Assembly: GCA_012965515.1 (NCBI GenBank)
Contig: DTSE01000172.1
Span: 1-34,598, forward strand
Length of the DNA: 34,598 nucleotides
Direction of reading: 5' to 3'
Source of the DNA: Candidatus Melainabacteria bacterium
Lineage (GTDB): Bacteria > Cyanobacteriota > Vampirovibrionia > Obscuribacterales > Obscuribacteraceae
Position numbers and translations under genes: made by a program. Positions 1-8,817 of the stretch are shown here, piece after piece. Position 1 is the first letter of the stretch. Each line of letters opens with the position of its first letter. Under the pieces are notes generated by a model. That model searched no databases. It was not told the origin of the DNA and saw only the letters and a program-made list of their open reading frames with translations.

Positions 1-849
1 TCCGATTGTTAAATGGCAGAGCACAATCACCAGTTGTAGAACCACCGACAAGAAAAGGGCAGACAGAACCAGCTTCCTGTCATGCCAGTAGACCTTGACT
101 GCAGAATTCTCAAAGCGTTTGGTTATCTTATTGTCAGCTCCCAAGAGCATATGACAGAGCTTGGGCGCAAATGGCAGAACAAGAAATATACCGGCTGTTC
201 CGAGCAAAATCGGCAATTTCAGCTTCCAGGGAAGATGTCCTGCCGGTCCGGCAAGTATGCCCGCCGTGGCGAAGAGGAAAAGAACTGCAATGCCTACAGT
301 GCGATCGGCAAGAACCGAATAAAAGGCACTTTTGTATTTGCCGGTTCCTTTCGAAAGGTAATAACCGCGAGAGAAGTCCCCACCTACGGTTGAAGGCAAA
401 AAGAGGTTGAAGAAAAGTCCTACGTAGCAATATTGCAGCAAAGCCAGAAATGGCTTGCGGAGCCCTACAGCATCGGCTAGCAATTGCCACCGTTTCGCGT
501 TAATGCCCACGGAACCAAGGAAGAAAGCCACAGCAGCAGTCAAATACCAACCGTTTGATTGGAGAGCCACTTCCCAGCTTTTCGACAGGTCGACCTTGCC
601 GAAGATAAACAGACTGGCGAACATGAGCGCGCTAAATGACAGCTTCAGCTTGAGCTTATCTTGCTTCGACAATCGGATCTTCTTGGCTAAATTAGCCAAA
701 CCGCCGATGATTGGTAAGGATTTCAACTGCGTGCTGTCCACGTCGGATGCCGATTGGTTCTCTTCTACCACTTGCATAGGGGGCGACGATACAAGTGACT
801 CATTTCCGGGTTTATTTTCAACCCTTTCAGCATACGCGGGAGAGACCAT
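1..849 (-). CDS. UPF0104 / lysylphosphatidylglycerol synthase TM-type membrane protein (3' end cut by window edge)
   Basis: This reading frame runs 283 codons from an ATG at 849 to the left edge without a stop, so the C-terminus is missing. About 70 polar residues are followed by hydrophobic segments near residues 70-84, 102-116, 135-152, 183-201 and 212-228. The segment FFNLFLPSTVGGDFSRGYYL (146-165), followed by SVLADRTVGI, is the hallmark of the UPF0104/LPG_synthase_TM family, whose members are inner-membrane proteins linked to lipid or glycolipid flipping or transfer. No fused lysyl-transferase domain can be seen because the gene is truncated. The ATG is preceded by a weak AGGCG-like ribosome site. 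An in-frame GTG 39 bases upstream (888), directly after a stop, is an alternative start. The family call is firm; the substrate is unknown. Confidence 0.85.
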   Translation of the reverse strand, partial: MVSPAYAERVENKPGNESLVSSPPMQVVEENQSASDVDSTQLKSLPIIGGLANLAKKIRLSKQDKLKLKLSFSALMFASLFIFGKVDLSKSWEVALQSNGWYLTAAVAFFLGSVGINAKRWQLLADAVGLRKPFLALLQYCYVGLFFNLFLPSTVGGDFSRGYYLSKGTGKYKSAFYSVLADRTVGIAVLFLFATAGILAGPAGHLPWKLKLPILLGTAGIFLVLPFAPKLCHMLLGADNKITKRFENSAVKVYWHDRKLVLSALFLSVVLQLVIVLCHLTIG

Positions 850-1253
850 TTGGGAGGCGCCTATCCTATTGATGACCAGAAAATTCACTCAAAAACAGGA
901 TCAATGTTAGGTCACTAAAGACAGAGAGTTAAACCCCAAAGAGTTAACTTAGTCTTGATCTATGGTTATTTTGGGTAAAAAGCTATCGACTATTGGCAAG
1001 ACGAGGGCTAAAATAAGAATTTGTTAAAATGTCATGGAAGGCGCCAAAAGGCTACTTTTCAGAAATAGCCTGAAAGAAACCTTCTGCCAATCCTTGAGTC
1101 TATAGGCCCAATCGGCGAAAAACAGAAGAACCAGGCCTGTCAATCAAAGTGAGGCACAGGACCGGGATTTGCTTTTATTAACAGAGCTTTGGCGGGTTCA
1201 CTCGCCATGATCTAATATCAGTAGTAGAAGTCTTAACAGGGGTAACTGCGTCA
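850..1253. other. Intergenic region between divergent genes
   Basis: About 400 bases separate the minus-strand UPF0104 gene from the plus-strand S41 protease. I see no convincing small gene. The region contains a short stem (GGCTA ... TAGCC, about 1050-1070) and a sigma-70-like promoter near its right end. It presumably holds the promoters of both flanking genes. Confidence 0.5.
1189..1218 (+). promoter_or_regulatory. Possible sigma-70-type promoter for the S41 protease
   Basis: TTGGCG at 1189-1194 and TAATAT at 1213-1218 are separated by 18 bases and lie 36 bases upstream of the GTG start. The spacer contains the small inverted repeat TGGCG/CGCCA. This is a by-eye match only. Confidence 0.35.
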
Positions 1254-2645
1254 GTGGAACAGAGAAGAGTAGCCCGAATCGGCATTCCTTTGGTTTTGTG
1301 TTTGCTATTTTTCGCTGTCCAGTGCTGGCTTTTGACGGGCGGCAGCAAAACGCAACCTGCTCAGATTTTGATTGCGGACACCTCAGAGCTCAAAGCATCA
1401 CCTGCGTTGAGTGAGATAAACCGCAACATTCCTCCTCAAGTGCTCTATGCAAAAGCTTGGAAATTGCTCAAAGACAATTTCTACGAACAGGGATTCAATA
1501 CTCAAGATTGGAATCGCTGGGAGCACCACTATGATGGCAAGCTAAAGACATCGGAAGATGCTCACAAAGCAATCGAAACAATGCTTGCCAGTTTGGCTGA
1601 TCCGTACACACGTTTTCTCGATCGCGATTCCTTTGATGAAGAGAAGTCGCAGATCGAAGCGCACTTGTTCGGTGTTGGCATGCAGCTCGGTATGAACAAA
1701 GAGCACAAAGTCGTGGTGATTGCGCCCATCGAAGGGACTCCAGCATTTAACGCAGGAGTTCATCCCGGAGATGAAATCTTGGAAGTAGATGCAAAACCGG
1801 TAAAAGGACAGTCTCTCGATCAGGTGGTTAAGCAGATTAGAGGCGAGATCAATTCGATTGTAAGCATCACCTTCTTGCGCAAGAATGACAAGCGTGAAGA
1901 CAGAAGAAAAATCTCCTTGAAACGGGCGGAGATTCCGATTAAGGCTGTGGCAAGCTGCGAAGTCTTGCCCGGAAATCTAGGATATATCCGCCTCGACAGT
2001 TTCATTTCTCAGAAAGCTAATTCCGAGATGAGACAAGCACTGAAAAAACTGAGCAATACCGACGGTCTGATCATCGATTTGAGAAACAACCCTGGCGGAT
2101 TACTTTCCAATGCAATCGATATCGCCAATATGTTCCTCGATCATGGCACCATCGTCAGTACTATTGACAGTGAAGGCTATAAGGCAAAAACAGAAGCACA
2201 GAACAGCCCGATCACCAAACAGCCAATTGTAGTGCTGATTAACCAGGGTAGTGCTTCCGCATCCGAAATTCTTTCCGGTGCATTGCATGACAATGAACGA
2301 GCTAAATTAGTCGGACAAAAAACGTTCGGAAAAGGTCTTGTTCAGTCGATCAACAAACTGGATGATGGTTCCGGCATCAATGTGACCATTGCTCGGTACC
2401 TGACGCCGAACGATGTCGATATCCACAAGCAGGGCATTAGTCCTGACAAAGACTGTGAGGTCGTTCTCAAAGACGATGATTTCACAAAAGGCCGTGGTCC
2501 ATGGTGGATCGATGTCACCTATTCCAACTTCAAGCGTTCACCTACGGACGGGAAAGATGTTCAGCTTGCCAAAGCCGTAGAAGTGTTGAAGAGAGAAGTC
2601 AGCAGTCAACCGAATCACAAAACGGTTTCGCTGAAAAAGCACTAA
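1254..2645 (+). CDS. S41 family C-terminal processing peptidase (CtpA/Prc-like) with PDZ domain
   Basis: This is a 463-residue envelope protease of the tail-specific (CtpA/CtpB) family, which cleaves near protein C-termini outside the cytoplasm. A signal anchor spans about residues 9-28. A PDZ domain (about 138-222) includes GTPAFNAGVHPGDEIL. The peptidase core has IIDLRNNPGGLL (273-284), NQGSASASEIL (330-340) and KTFGKGLVQ (356-364). By alignment with CtpB the catalytic set is Ser335, Lys360 and Gln364; all are present, so the enzyme should be active. The GTG start follows an AGGGG ribosome site at about 11 bases, and no ATG lies nearby. The gene stands alone and converges on the cobalamin adenosyltransferase gene. 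Length and domain order are normal for the family. Confidence 0.95.
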   Translation: MEQRRVARIGIPLVLCLLFFAVQCWLLTGGSKTQPAQILIADTSELKASPALSEINRNIPPQVLYAKAWKLLKDNFYEQGFNTQDWNRWEHHYDGKLKTSEDAHKAIETMLASLADPYTRFLDRDSFDEEKSQIEAHLFGVGMQLGMNKEHKVVVIAPIEGTPAFNAGVHPGDEILEVDAKPVKGQSLDQVVKQIRGEINSIVSITFLRKNDKREDRRKISLKRAEIPIKAVASCEVLPGNLGYIRLDSFISQKANSEMRQALKKLSNTDGLIIDLRNNPGGLLSNAIDIANMFLDHGTIVSTIDSEGYKAKTEAQNSPITKQPIVVLINQGSASASEILSGALHDNERAKLVGQKTFGKGLVQSINKLDDGSGINVTIARYLTPNDVDIHKQGISPDKDCEVVLKDDDFTKGRGPWWIDVTYSNFKRSPTDGKDVQLAKAVEVLKREVSSQPNHKTVSLKKH

Positions 2646-2688
2646 AGGCAAGGTATAGCAGGATCAATCGGACAGAAACCGGACTGCC

Positions 2689-3285
2689 TCAGCAGTCCAT
2701 ACCTTCGATCGCCTTGCCGTGGTGTCGCAACTGCGTCGTAGTTGAAATGGTCGTAGCCTGCTCCATAAGCCAGTCCGGAGCACGACGTCCGGTTAGTATA
2801 AGCACAGTTGGATCTTTTCTGTGTTCAAAAGCTGCTTTAACTGAATCCCAATCGACCAGCCCAACTCGAGCCACATCGAGAATCTCGTCACCAATAACGA
2901 TGTCATCGCCACGCTTCAACGCTTCGGCGACAAAGTTCAAACCGGCAAGTGCTTCGGCTTTGTCTTCGGGCAGAATTCCATTCGGCGAGCTGTAAAGGCG
3001 AAAGCTCCCTTTGGGGCCTGCGCCGATACGATTGACACCCGAGTATTTGACTCGCAATTTACCGAAGCCGGGAGCTTCAACATTTGACAAGAGTCTGAGC
3101 GCTTCACCTTCGCTGGAATTCTCTTCCAGTTTGTCAAAAAAGGCTAACGTGACGTTTTTCCCCTTGCTCAGCGCCCTCAACATCACGCCAAAAGTGGCAG
3201 TGGTCTTTCCGCAGCCAGTGCCCAAGTAAAGCCTGATTCTTTCCTGTACTGCCTTCGCTTGGGGTTCTGATTCGGTTGTCATCAT
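2689..3285 (-). CDS. cobO: Corrinoid (cob(I)alamin) adenosyltransferase, CobO/BtuR family
   Basis: This 198-residue protein belongs to the CobA/CobO/BtuR family, which transfers the adenosyl group of ATP to cobalt in corrinoids to make adenosylcobalamin or its precursors. The P-loop is LGTGCGKTTATFG (21-33); most relatives have GNGKGKTT, so a Lys is replaced by Cys here. The middle GDEILD (132-137) matches the family DE motif, and LTGRRAP (164-170) matches the usual LTGRxAP. The C-terminal RHHGKAIEGMD corresponds to the usual KHPF..GI..Q.GIE end. No other cobalamin gene lies in the window, so it may serve salvage. A second ATG follows the first directly and the ribosome site is weak, so the start could be 3285 or 3282. 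Confidence 0.9.
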   Translation of the reverse strand: MMTTESEPQAKAVQERIRLYLGTGCGKTTATFGVMLRALSKGKNVTLAFFDKLEENSSEGEALRLLSNVEAPGFGKLRVKYSGVNRIGAGPKGSFRLYSSPNGILPEDKAEALAGLNFVAEALKRGDDIVIGDEILDVARVGLVDWDSVKAAFEHRKDPTVLILTGRRAPDWLMEQATTISTTTQLRHHGKAIEGMDC

Positions 3286-3360
3286 ATTTTGGCCGTAGAT
3301 TGGTTGAAGCAGTGCATATGATAGCCGGACTGAGCAGTTAGAACTGTGAATTTTAGAGGT

Positions 3361-3951
3361 CTATTTTTTGTTCTTGTGCTTGATTAGCTCTACTGGGACG
3401 GGCTTTCCTTCTTTGTCCACACAAACAAATGTAATGTCTGCCTCGGTTACAGCTACGCGGTTGTCGCCTCTCATAGATTCAACATCAACATGCACGGTGA
3501 CTGACGTTGTGCCTACGACGGCTTCACCGACAAGAACCGGGGCGTGAAAGACCACTTCTTTTATCGCTACTGTGACAATTCTCTGTGCAGTAACTCGGCT
3601 CACTGCGGCGGCACCGGCAAGGTCGATATAGCTGAGGATGACACCACCGAAAATCGTGCCGTGTTTATTTGTATCTCGCGGCAAAAGAATGACACGGATA
3701 GCCGGATCTCGTCCCGCAGTCGAAATTGTCCTTATGCCTTTGGCAGGCTTTGCAGTTTTGCGTGCCAGGGACAGCTTCTCAGCTTTTGTCACTTTGGAAG
3801 CTTTCGCCGCTTTTGCTGCTTTTGCTGCTTTTGCTATTTTTGCTGCTTTTACTGTTTTCCTTGCGCTAGCAGTTCTTTCGGCCATGGTTTTACTTGCTGA
3901 ATTTCTCGACTTCGCTGGTTTACGAGTCTTTCCAGCTCTGGCTGCCGCCAT
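3361..3951 (-). CDS. Acyl-CoA thioesterase (hotdog fold, YciA-like) with a Lys/Ala-rich histone-H1-like N-terminal tail
   Basis: Residues about 80-190 form a single hotdog domain of the acyl-CoA thioesterase type. DTNKHGTIFGG (93-103), followed by YIDLAG with Asp110, corresponds to the YciA-like active-site helix; such enzymes hydrolyse acyl-CoA to free acid and CoA. The first 75 residues are a basic, low-complexity tail of AK/AAK repeats (for example KAAKIAKAAKAAKAAKASK, 35-53), resembling histone H1 or bacterial HU-like tails. The tail is translated, because the ATG at 3951 has a strong AAGGGG ribosome site 7 bases upstream and there is no Met between residue 23 and the hotdog core. Typical YciA proteins are about 130 residues and lack such a tail. 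The enzyme class is firm; a nucleic-acid-binding role for the tail is inference. Confidence 0.85.
   Translation of the reverse strand: MAAARAGKTRKPAKSRNSASKTMAERTASARKTVKAAKIAKAAKAAKAAKASKVTKAEKLSLARKTAKPAKGIRTISTAGRDPAIRVILLPRDTNKHGTIFGGVILSYIDLAGAAAVSRVTAQRIVTVAIKEVVFHAPVLVGEAVVGTTSVTVHVDVESMRGDNRVAVTEADITFVCVDKEGKPVPVELIKHKNKK
3799..3856 (-). repeat. Short 9-bp tandem repeat inside the thioesterase tail
   Basis: On the plus strand a GCTGCTTTT unit recurs about five times with small changes, encoding Lys-Ala-Ala repeats on the minus strand. Such repeats can change copy number, which would lengthen or shorten the basic tail without breaking frame. Confidence 0.7.
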
Positions 3952-4183
3952 ATCAGATCCCCTTCAAACTTTAGATGCACCGATTGTCGCAGACCAGCCC
4001 GCATCTTGATAACAAGCCTTGCTCGAAGTAAACCGGCATAAGAGATATCTCACCGTCAATGGTGGCAGCGGCTGCAAGCGGTTCTTTCAAAGAATCGGCT
4101 CGACCTGAGCAAAAGCTCTAAGTGCCCGGTCATGGCGGCATCTAAAAGGTTAGCTATAATCCAGATGACATCAACGTGCCGAT

Positions 4184-5521
4184 ATGTTGGCAACCCGCAA
4201 GTTTTTGCAAAAATCGCGATTCTACCTAGTGCCCCAGACGAGACTGAGAACAGCCCATACATTCTTGCTTGCCGCTGCGGCAACTACTTTTGCTTGCCTG
4301 GCAGTGACTGCGGCGGCAAGACCGGCTCTGGCATTGGAAGGTGAATTGGGGTCTTTGCGAGGACCGCTTCCAAGCCCAGTATCACCTGCGGTGCAGGCGA
4401 ATATTTCCAGCTCAATCGTCAATGCCGACGCAACCAGCGCCGCGGCAAGCGAACGCGTTCAAAGCGAAACAAGCCAAGTTATCGACGAATCGACCGGCGG
4501 ACAATCCAAACAATCTTTGGAAACAGTCAGGCTGCAGAGCGCCTCCGATTCGAGTTTGTCAGAAGCTCCGGGCGCCGTCCACGCTCAACATAATTTAGTC
4601 GATCCGCTTTTGCCTGCATCAATTGCGCAGTCTGTTTCCAGACCAGACGAGATGCAGCAATTGGACCTCACGCCCATCAGAATTCCTGAGCGCGGTGCAG
4701 CATTCAGTAATTTTGATTCGTATAAAGCCAAAATGTTGTACCGATTGCCGGCGCGTATGTTCTTTTCCGGAGTCTGTGAAAATTCCCTGCGTTTGGAAAC
4801 CAACGTTTTTCAGACTTCGAGAAACCCGCAAGCTGACTTGGTTTACCGCGTACTGCCTAACCTAACCGTCGGATATGCAGTCACCAGACGAACGCGAGTA
4901 GCAAGTAATTTCTTCTTCTTCCGCGACCAGTACGCAGCCAAAGACAATGTGTTGAGCCGTAACATCTATTCAGTTGGGGTGCGCGCTGATCATGATTTCA
5001 CCATCAATGATAAGACGACAATGACTGCCGGTCTCTTTTGCCGAGAACTATTTTTCAACCTGCAAAATGCCAGCACGCCTCCACTCTCGGACATCATTCC
5101 GTCAGCTGTTGTTGTGCGTCGGGTCGGTCAGCACGGAGCCGTCTATGGCAGCGTCATGGGTCAGGTGCGTTTTCAAAAAATGCTGGACCGCTTTCAAGAA
5201 TTTGACCAATTTTATTCAGTCGGCTACGTGCTGAGAAAGAGTCCGTGGTTGTTTACGACCGACTGCACGTTTCTGACAAACTTTGGAAATAGCAATCTCA
5301 GAGGCGGAAATAATAACCAGGTCTTCGTATTAACAGGCGAAATTGCCCGTCAGTTGCATAGAAATATTCCGCTTGCTGCATTTGTTCGCGCAGAGCCAAT
5401 CTTCAATATGGGTGCCAATTCAAGTCCGGGATTGGCAGGTTTTAACTTCCGACTCTATGGTGGATTGAGAGCTGAAGTATCGAAGCCGGCTATTTTTCCA
5501 ACCAAACTGGCTGCAAAATAA
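4184..5521 (+). CDS. Exported protein of unknown function, probable outer-membrane beta-barrel
   Basis: This 445-residue protein is not assigned to a named family. A long basic n-region is followed by a hydrophobic core (about residues 26-45) and a possible Ala-X-Ala cleavage site (PALALEG), which together read as a signal peptide. Residues 50-165 are polar and Ser/Gln/Ala-rich, probably a linker. From about residue 205 to 440 the protein alternates aromatic and polar residues in strand-like stretches (LVYRVLPNLTVGYAV; YSVGVRADHDFTI; FNFRLYGGLRAEV) separated by turns, as in outer-membrane barrels. It does not end in the classical terminal Phe. No clear ribosome site precedes the ATG, so the start is uncertain. 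It converges on the CHAT gene. The barrel fold is inference from pattern only. Confidence 0.6.
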   Translation: MLATRKFLQKSRFYLVPQTRLRTAHTFLLAAAATTFACLAVTAAARPALALEGELGSLRGPLPSPVSPAVQANISSSIVNADATSAAASERVQSETSQVIDESTGGQSKQSLETVRLQSASDSSLSEAPGAVHAQHNLVDPLLPASIAQSVSRPDEMQQLDLTPIRIPERGAAFSNFDSYKAKMLYRLPARMFFSGVCENSLRLETNVFQTSRNPQADLVYRVLPNLTVGYAVTRRTRVASNFFFFRDQYAAKDNVLSRNIYSVGVRADHDFTINDKTTMTAGLFCRELFFNLQNASTPPLSDIIPSAVVVRRVGQHGAVYGSVMGQVRFQKMLDRFQEFDQFYSVGYVLRKSPWLFTTDCTFLTNFGNSNLRGGNNNQVFVLTGEIARQLHRNIPLAAFVRAEPIFNMGANSSPGLAGFNFRLYGGLRAEVSKPAIFPTKLAAK

Positions 5522-5553
5522 CTCTTGCTTCGGCAAAGGCAAACAGCAAGCGT

Positions 5554-8500
5554 TTAATTGGTATCGCCAATTAATTGAAACGCAGCCCAGAGTCTAGGAT
5601 TAGGGCGATTAGCCACCGGTCCTGAAGGCGCCGCAAGCAATCTGTCCATGAAACCAATTGTTTTGATTTGCGCTTCGCGAAGGGCTGCCACTTTGGACTT
5701 GCCGGAAAGAAAAGATTTGTAGAACTCACCCATCTGATACTCGGTCATGACGTCATCGACATTCCATTGACTGACCACCACTGACGGTGCACCGGCAATG
5801 ATAAAGGCTCTAGACAGACCGACAACACCATCACCGGTAATCTTTCCACGACCGGTTTGGCAAGCGGAAAGCACGACCATTTTGGCCTTGAGAGGCGGCA
5901 TAGTTAGAATGTCTTTGACCGTAAGAAGTCCGTCATCAGAACCTTCGGGAGCAAGCACAAGTGCCGAATCCATAGGTCTTTCTTCCGATATCAATCCGTG
6001 GGTGGCGAGGTGGATAACAGAGTTCTTTGGTGCCAGGCTCCTATACGCCGCTTTAGTCGCCTGCGCACCTACTTCTATTGTTGATTTGCCGTCACCGAAC
6101 AAGGCCGCCACCTTTTTCACTTCCTTTTCAGCGAACGGCAGTGTGCCCAGAAACGCAATCACTTTGGTAATTGGATTGCCGAATGCAAGTAATGTGTTGT
6201 CGGCAGGGCGATCTGATTCCGAGGCAATTTTCTCAGTGGCACGCAAAACACCAATCGCAGGCAAATAGCTGACAGTGCGTTCTTCGACCAGATACTTTCC
6301 TTTGTTCGACATAAGTGCCGCAAACGGAACAGAAAAGAGCGCACCATGAGGAACAAATGTCACCACACTGTCGGGTGATTCCGGCAAAAAGCTTTGCACT
6401 GGCTGAATCAAGAGTGCATAGAGATCCTTCAGTAATATTTCTCGTGACCTGTCTTGTTCTGCGAGGTCCTTGGGCAAACGAGCCGCCTGAGCGATGGAAT
6501 TATGGGTATCGCGTATCTTCTTTTTCAGTTCGAATGAACTTATCACCACAGGCGGTGCAAGCTTAATTTCTCCGGTTGGACTGATCACCCAGATAAGCAA
6601 TTTGTCTTTGAGCATGCAGTATTCGACCACATGGTTTTTGTGGCGTTTCACAAGCTCGACAATTTCAGACAGTGTAGGGGGCGCAGCATTGACCGGGCTG
6701 TAAGCAGAAGACTCAACGAGGGTGGAAGCTCTTGGGACGACTTTTACTCCACGAACAACAGATTCTGGAGAGCTGTCTGCCATAGCGACCAACTGCGCTG
6801 AAGGCGCCGATGTCTTATTCTCGCCTGCTCCATCGATTATCACAGCCACAGTGTCAGCAGAGCTACGGCTGACACGCCCGGCAAGCAAGTCAAGAAAGGC
6901 TCTGGCTCTGCCCTTTTCCGCCTGCTCGAGAGCAAGGTCAGCGCGCCCTGTGCAAGCATAGAGATCAATGAGTTCTAAGAAGCATTCTTGTCTCAAGTCC
7001 AAACTGAAAGTCTTAAAAGTATCGCGCGAGAGGTAACTTCTCTCTTTCTCAACCAATGAAACCGCTTTCTTAAGCTGGACTTCTGCTTCTGCGTCCTGTC
7101 CAAGCGCTCTCAGCGTCTTGCCCAATCCTAAAGCAACGTCCCAACGTGCTTCAAACAAACCCTGAGCTTCAGCTAATTGCGCTGCACTAGTGAAACAATG
7201 CCTCGCTTCTGTTGAATTCTTCATTGCCAAATGGGTAAAACCAAGTCCATTCAGCGACATGCATTCTGTTTTTGCATCCTTGGCTGTACGCGCGCTTTCA
7301 ATGGCTTCATTGTATGACTTTAAAGCAGCATCGAATCTATGCTCCATGAAATCAAATTGTGCTTTATTGAACGCCAAACACGCAATGACGCCTTGATTTT
7401 TGCTTTGAGCAGCAAGGCTACGGGCCAGTTCAAACTCGCGCTCAAACTCACCGCGTCTTCCCATATCGAGATAGACAACGGCAACGCTGTTGGTCAGAAG
7501 AGCCTGATCCTCAATATCGCCTGACGATTCGAATAGCGCAGAAGCCTCGAGATAGTACTTGATGGCAGCATCCATCTGTCCAAGGGAACGGTAGCACAAG
7601 CCTAAGTCACGCAAAATTCCTGCATGTTCCCTGGCATTGGCGCCTGCTGTTTTGGAAATCAATGAATTGGCTTCCAAAAATTTGTCCAATGCTTTTTCTG
7701 CCTTTCCTTCCAGAAGAAGGTCAAAACCTTCCTCAGAAGCTGCAAGATACTGGCAGCGCTTGTTGTTATTCGCGTGTGCCAACTTGGATGCTTCCCCGTG
7801 CAAAGTGCGCGCATCATCGAAGTTTGCGGTGTCGGCTTCGGCCGCACCCAGAGCGATCATGCACTCAATTAGCAAATGCGAATCATTTTCAGCGCGAGCG
7901 ATCTCAATTGCTTTCTTAAGTTCGGCTTTCGCTTCTTGAGGCTGCCGCATAGCTAATTGCAGCTGACCGATACTCAATAGCACTTGTCCCTGCAAAACTG
8001 TTTCTACTTCTTCTTCGAAATTTTTTGCAGCTTGCCTGTAGGTTGAGATAGCCTTTTCGTAGTTCCCCATATTGGCATAGGCTCTGCCTTGTTGCCTGTA
8101 TGCCAATCCGATAGTGCGCAATTCTTCGGAACTTCCCGCCATCTCAATGGCCTTTTGAGAGCGCTCCAAGGCTAACTGATAATTACGTCTAGCTGCCGCT
8201 ACTGCAGCCAAATTGATCAAGGCGTTTGCTTTTACAACAGACGAAGGGCTAGCTTCCATGGACTGTGAGAGCAGTTTCTCAGCCTGATCGAAATCACCAG
8301 CGAGCAACATGCAAGAAGCCATATTGTCGAGGACGCTGGCAATCTGATCGTTGTTCTTATTCTTATTCGCCACATCCAATGCGTCCTTGTACATTGCAAG
8401 TGCATCTTCAGGACGCTTCTGAGACATCATCAAATGCGCAAGCGCGATTCGCACTTGCAATGACTGCTCTTGACGATGCAATCTGTCCTCAACCGACAAC

Positions 8501-8817
8501 GACTGACGAAAATACGTCTCCGCTTTACCTATTTCACCTACGGAAAAGAGATATTGCCCCAGTTGGTAAAGCGCATCCGCTTCAGCCTCACCCTTACCTT
8601 TACTGTTACGCGCCTTTTCCAGCGCAGCTTCTAATTGCAAAATATGTTCTTGCTGCTGGTTCGTCAAACCATCAGACTGACCTGGAAGTCTTGTTATCGT
8701 TGGAGCTTGGCTGGGAGCTGCCAGAGTGGTCGATGGCAAGCAGGAAGCTAGAGCTGCAAGCACTACAAATGCCCCAACTGTTGTGCGTCTGGATAGTTCA
8801 ACAGTCCGACTGTTCAC
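5554..8817 (-). CDS. Secreted TPR-CHAT domain protein (caspase-like peptidase)
   Basis: This 1087-residue protein starts at a GTG with a GAGGG ribosome site. Residues 1-34 read as a signal peptide (hydrophobic core about 15-32). Residues about 50-640 are many tetratricopeptide repeats, with recurring A..LG..Y...G....A motifs, likely a protein-binding superhelix. The C-terminal third (about 770-1085) is a CHAT domain of the caspase/separase clan: HLATHG with catalytic His940 and LSACQTG with catalytic Cys986, followed by GDGVVGLSRAF and VVSQWNVDD. Both catalytic residues are present, so peptidase activity is expected. Related cyanobacterial proteins are common but mostly uncharacterised. A palindromic element lies upstream, but it terminates the neighbouring ABC-F gene rather than controlling this one. 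Its target is unknown; export outside the cytoplasm is predicted from the leader. Confidence 0.9.
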   Translation of the reverse strand: MNSRTVELSRRTTVGAFVVLAALASCLPSTTLAAPSQAPTITRLPGQSDGLTNQQQEHILQLEAALEKARNSKGKGEAEADALYQLGQYLFSVGEIGKAETYFRQSLSVEDRLHRQEQSLQVRIALAHLMMSQKRPEDALAMYKDALDVANKNKNNDQIASVLDNMASCMLLAGDFDQAEKLLSQSMEASPSSVVKANALINLAAVAAARRNYQLALERSQKAIEMAGSSEELRTIGLAYRQQGRAYANMGNYEKAISTYRQAAKNFEEEVETVLQGQVLLSIGQLQLAMRQPQEAKAELKKAIEIARAENDSHLLIECMIALGAAEADTANFDDARTLHGEASKLAHANNNKRCQYLAASEEGFDLLLEGKAEKALDKFLEANSLISKTAGANAREHAGILRDLGLCYRSLGQMDAAIKYYLEASALFESSGDIEDQALLTNSVAVVYLDMGRRGEFEREFELARSLAAQSKNQGVIACLAFNKAQFDFMEHRFDAALKSYNEAIESARTAKDAKTECMSLNGLGFTHLAMKNSTEARHCFTSAAQLAEAQGLFEARWDVALGLGKTLRALGQDAEAEVQLKKAVSLVEKERSYLSRDTFKTFSLDLRQECFLELIDLYACTGRADLALEQAEKGRARAFLDLLAGRVSRSSADTVAVIIDGAGENKTSAPSAQLVAMADSSPESVVRGVKVVPRASTLVESSAYSPVNAAPPTLSEIVELVKRHKNHVVEYCMLKDKLLIWVISPTGEIKLAPPVVISSFELKKKIRDTHNSIAQAARLPKDLAEQDRSREILLKDLYALLIQPVQSFLPESPDSVVTFVPHGALFSVPFAALMSNKGKYLVEERTVSYLPAIGVLRATEKIASESDRPADNTLLAFGNPITKVIAFLGTLPFAEKEVKKVAALFGDGKSTIEVGAQATKAAYRSLAPKNSVIHLATHGLISEERPMDSALVLAPEGSDDGLLTVKDILTMPPLKAKMVVLSACQTGRGKITGDGVVGLSRAFIIAGAPSVVVSQWNVDDVMTEYQMGEFYKSFLSGKSKVAALREAQIKTIGFMDRLLAAPSGPVANRPNPRLWAAFQLIGDTN

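Noticed and set aside
455-910. Open frame of 151 codons on the plus strand
   Set aside because: It lies antisense to the clear UPF0104 reading frame and has no family-like features.
2681-2698. GGACTGC/GCAGTCC hairpin between convergent genes
   Set aside because: It overlaps the cobO stop codon and lacks a T-run on either strand, so a terminator call is not supported.
5552-5572. TTAATTGG/CCAATTAA inverted repeat
   Set aside because: It overlaps the end of the CHAT coding sequence, is AT-rich and has no T-run; probably incidental.
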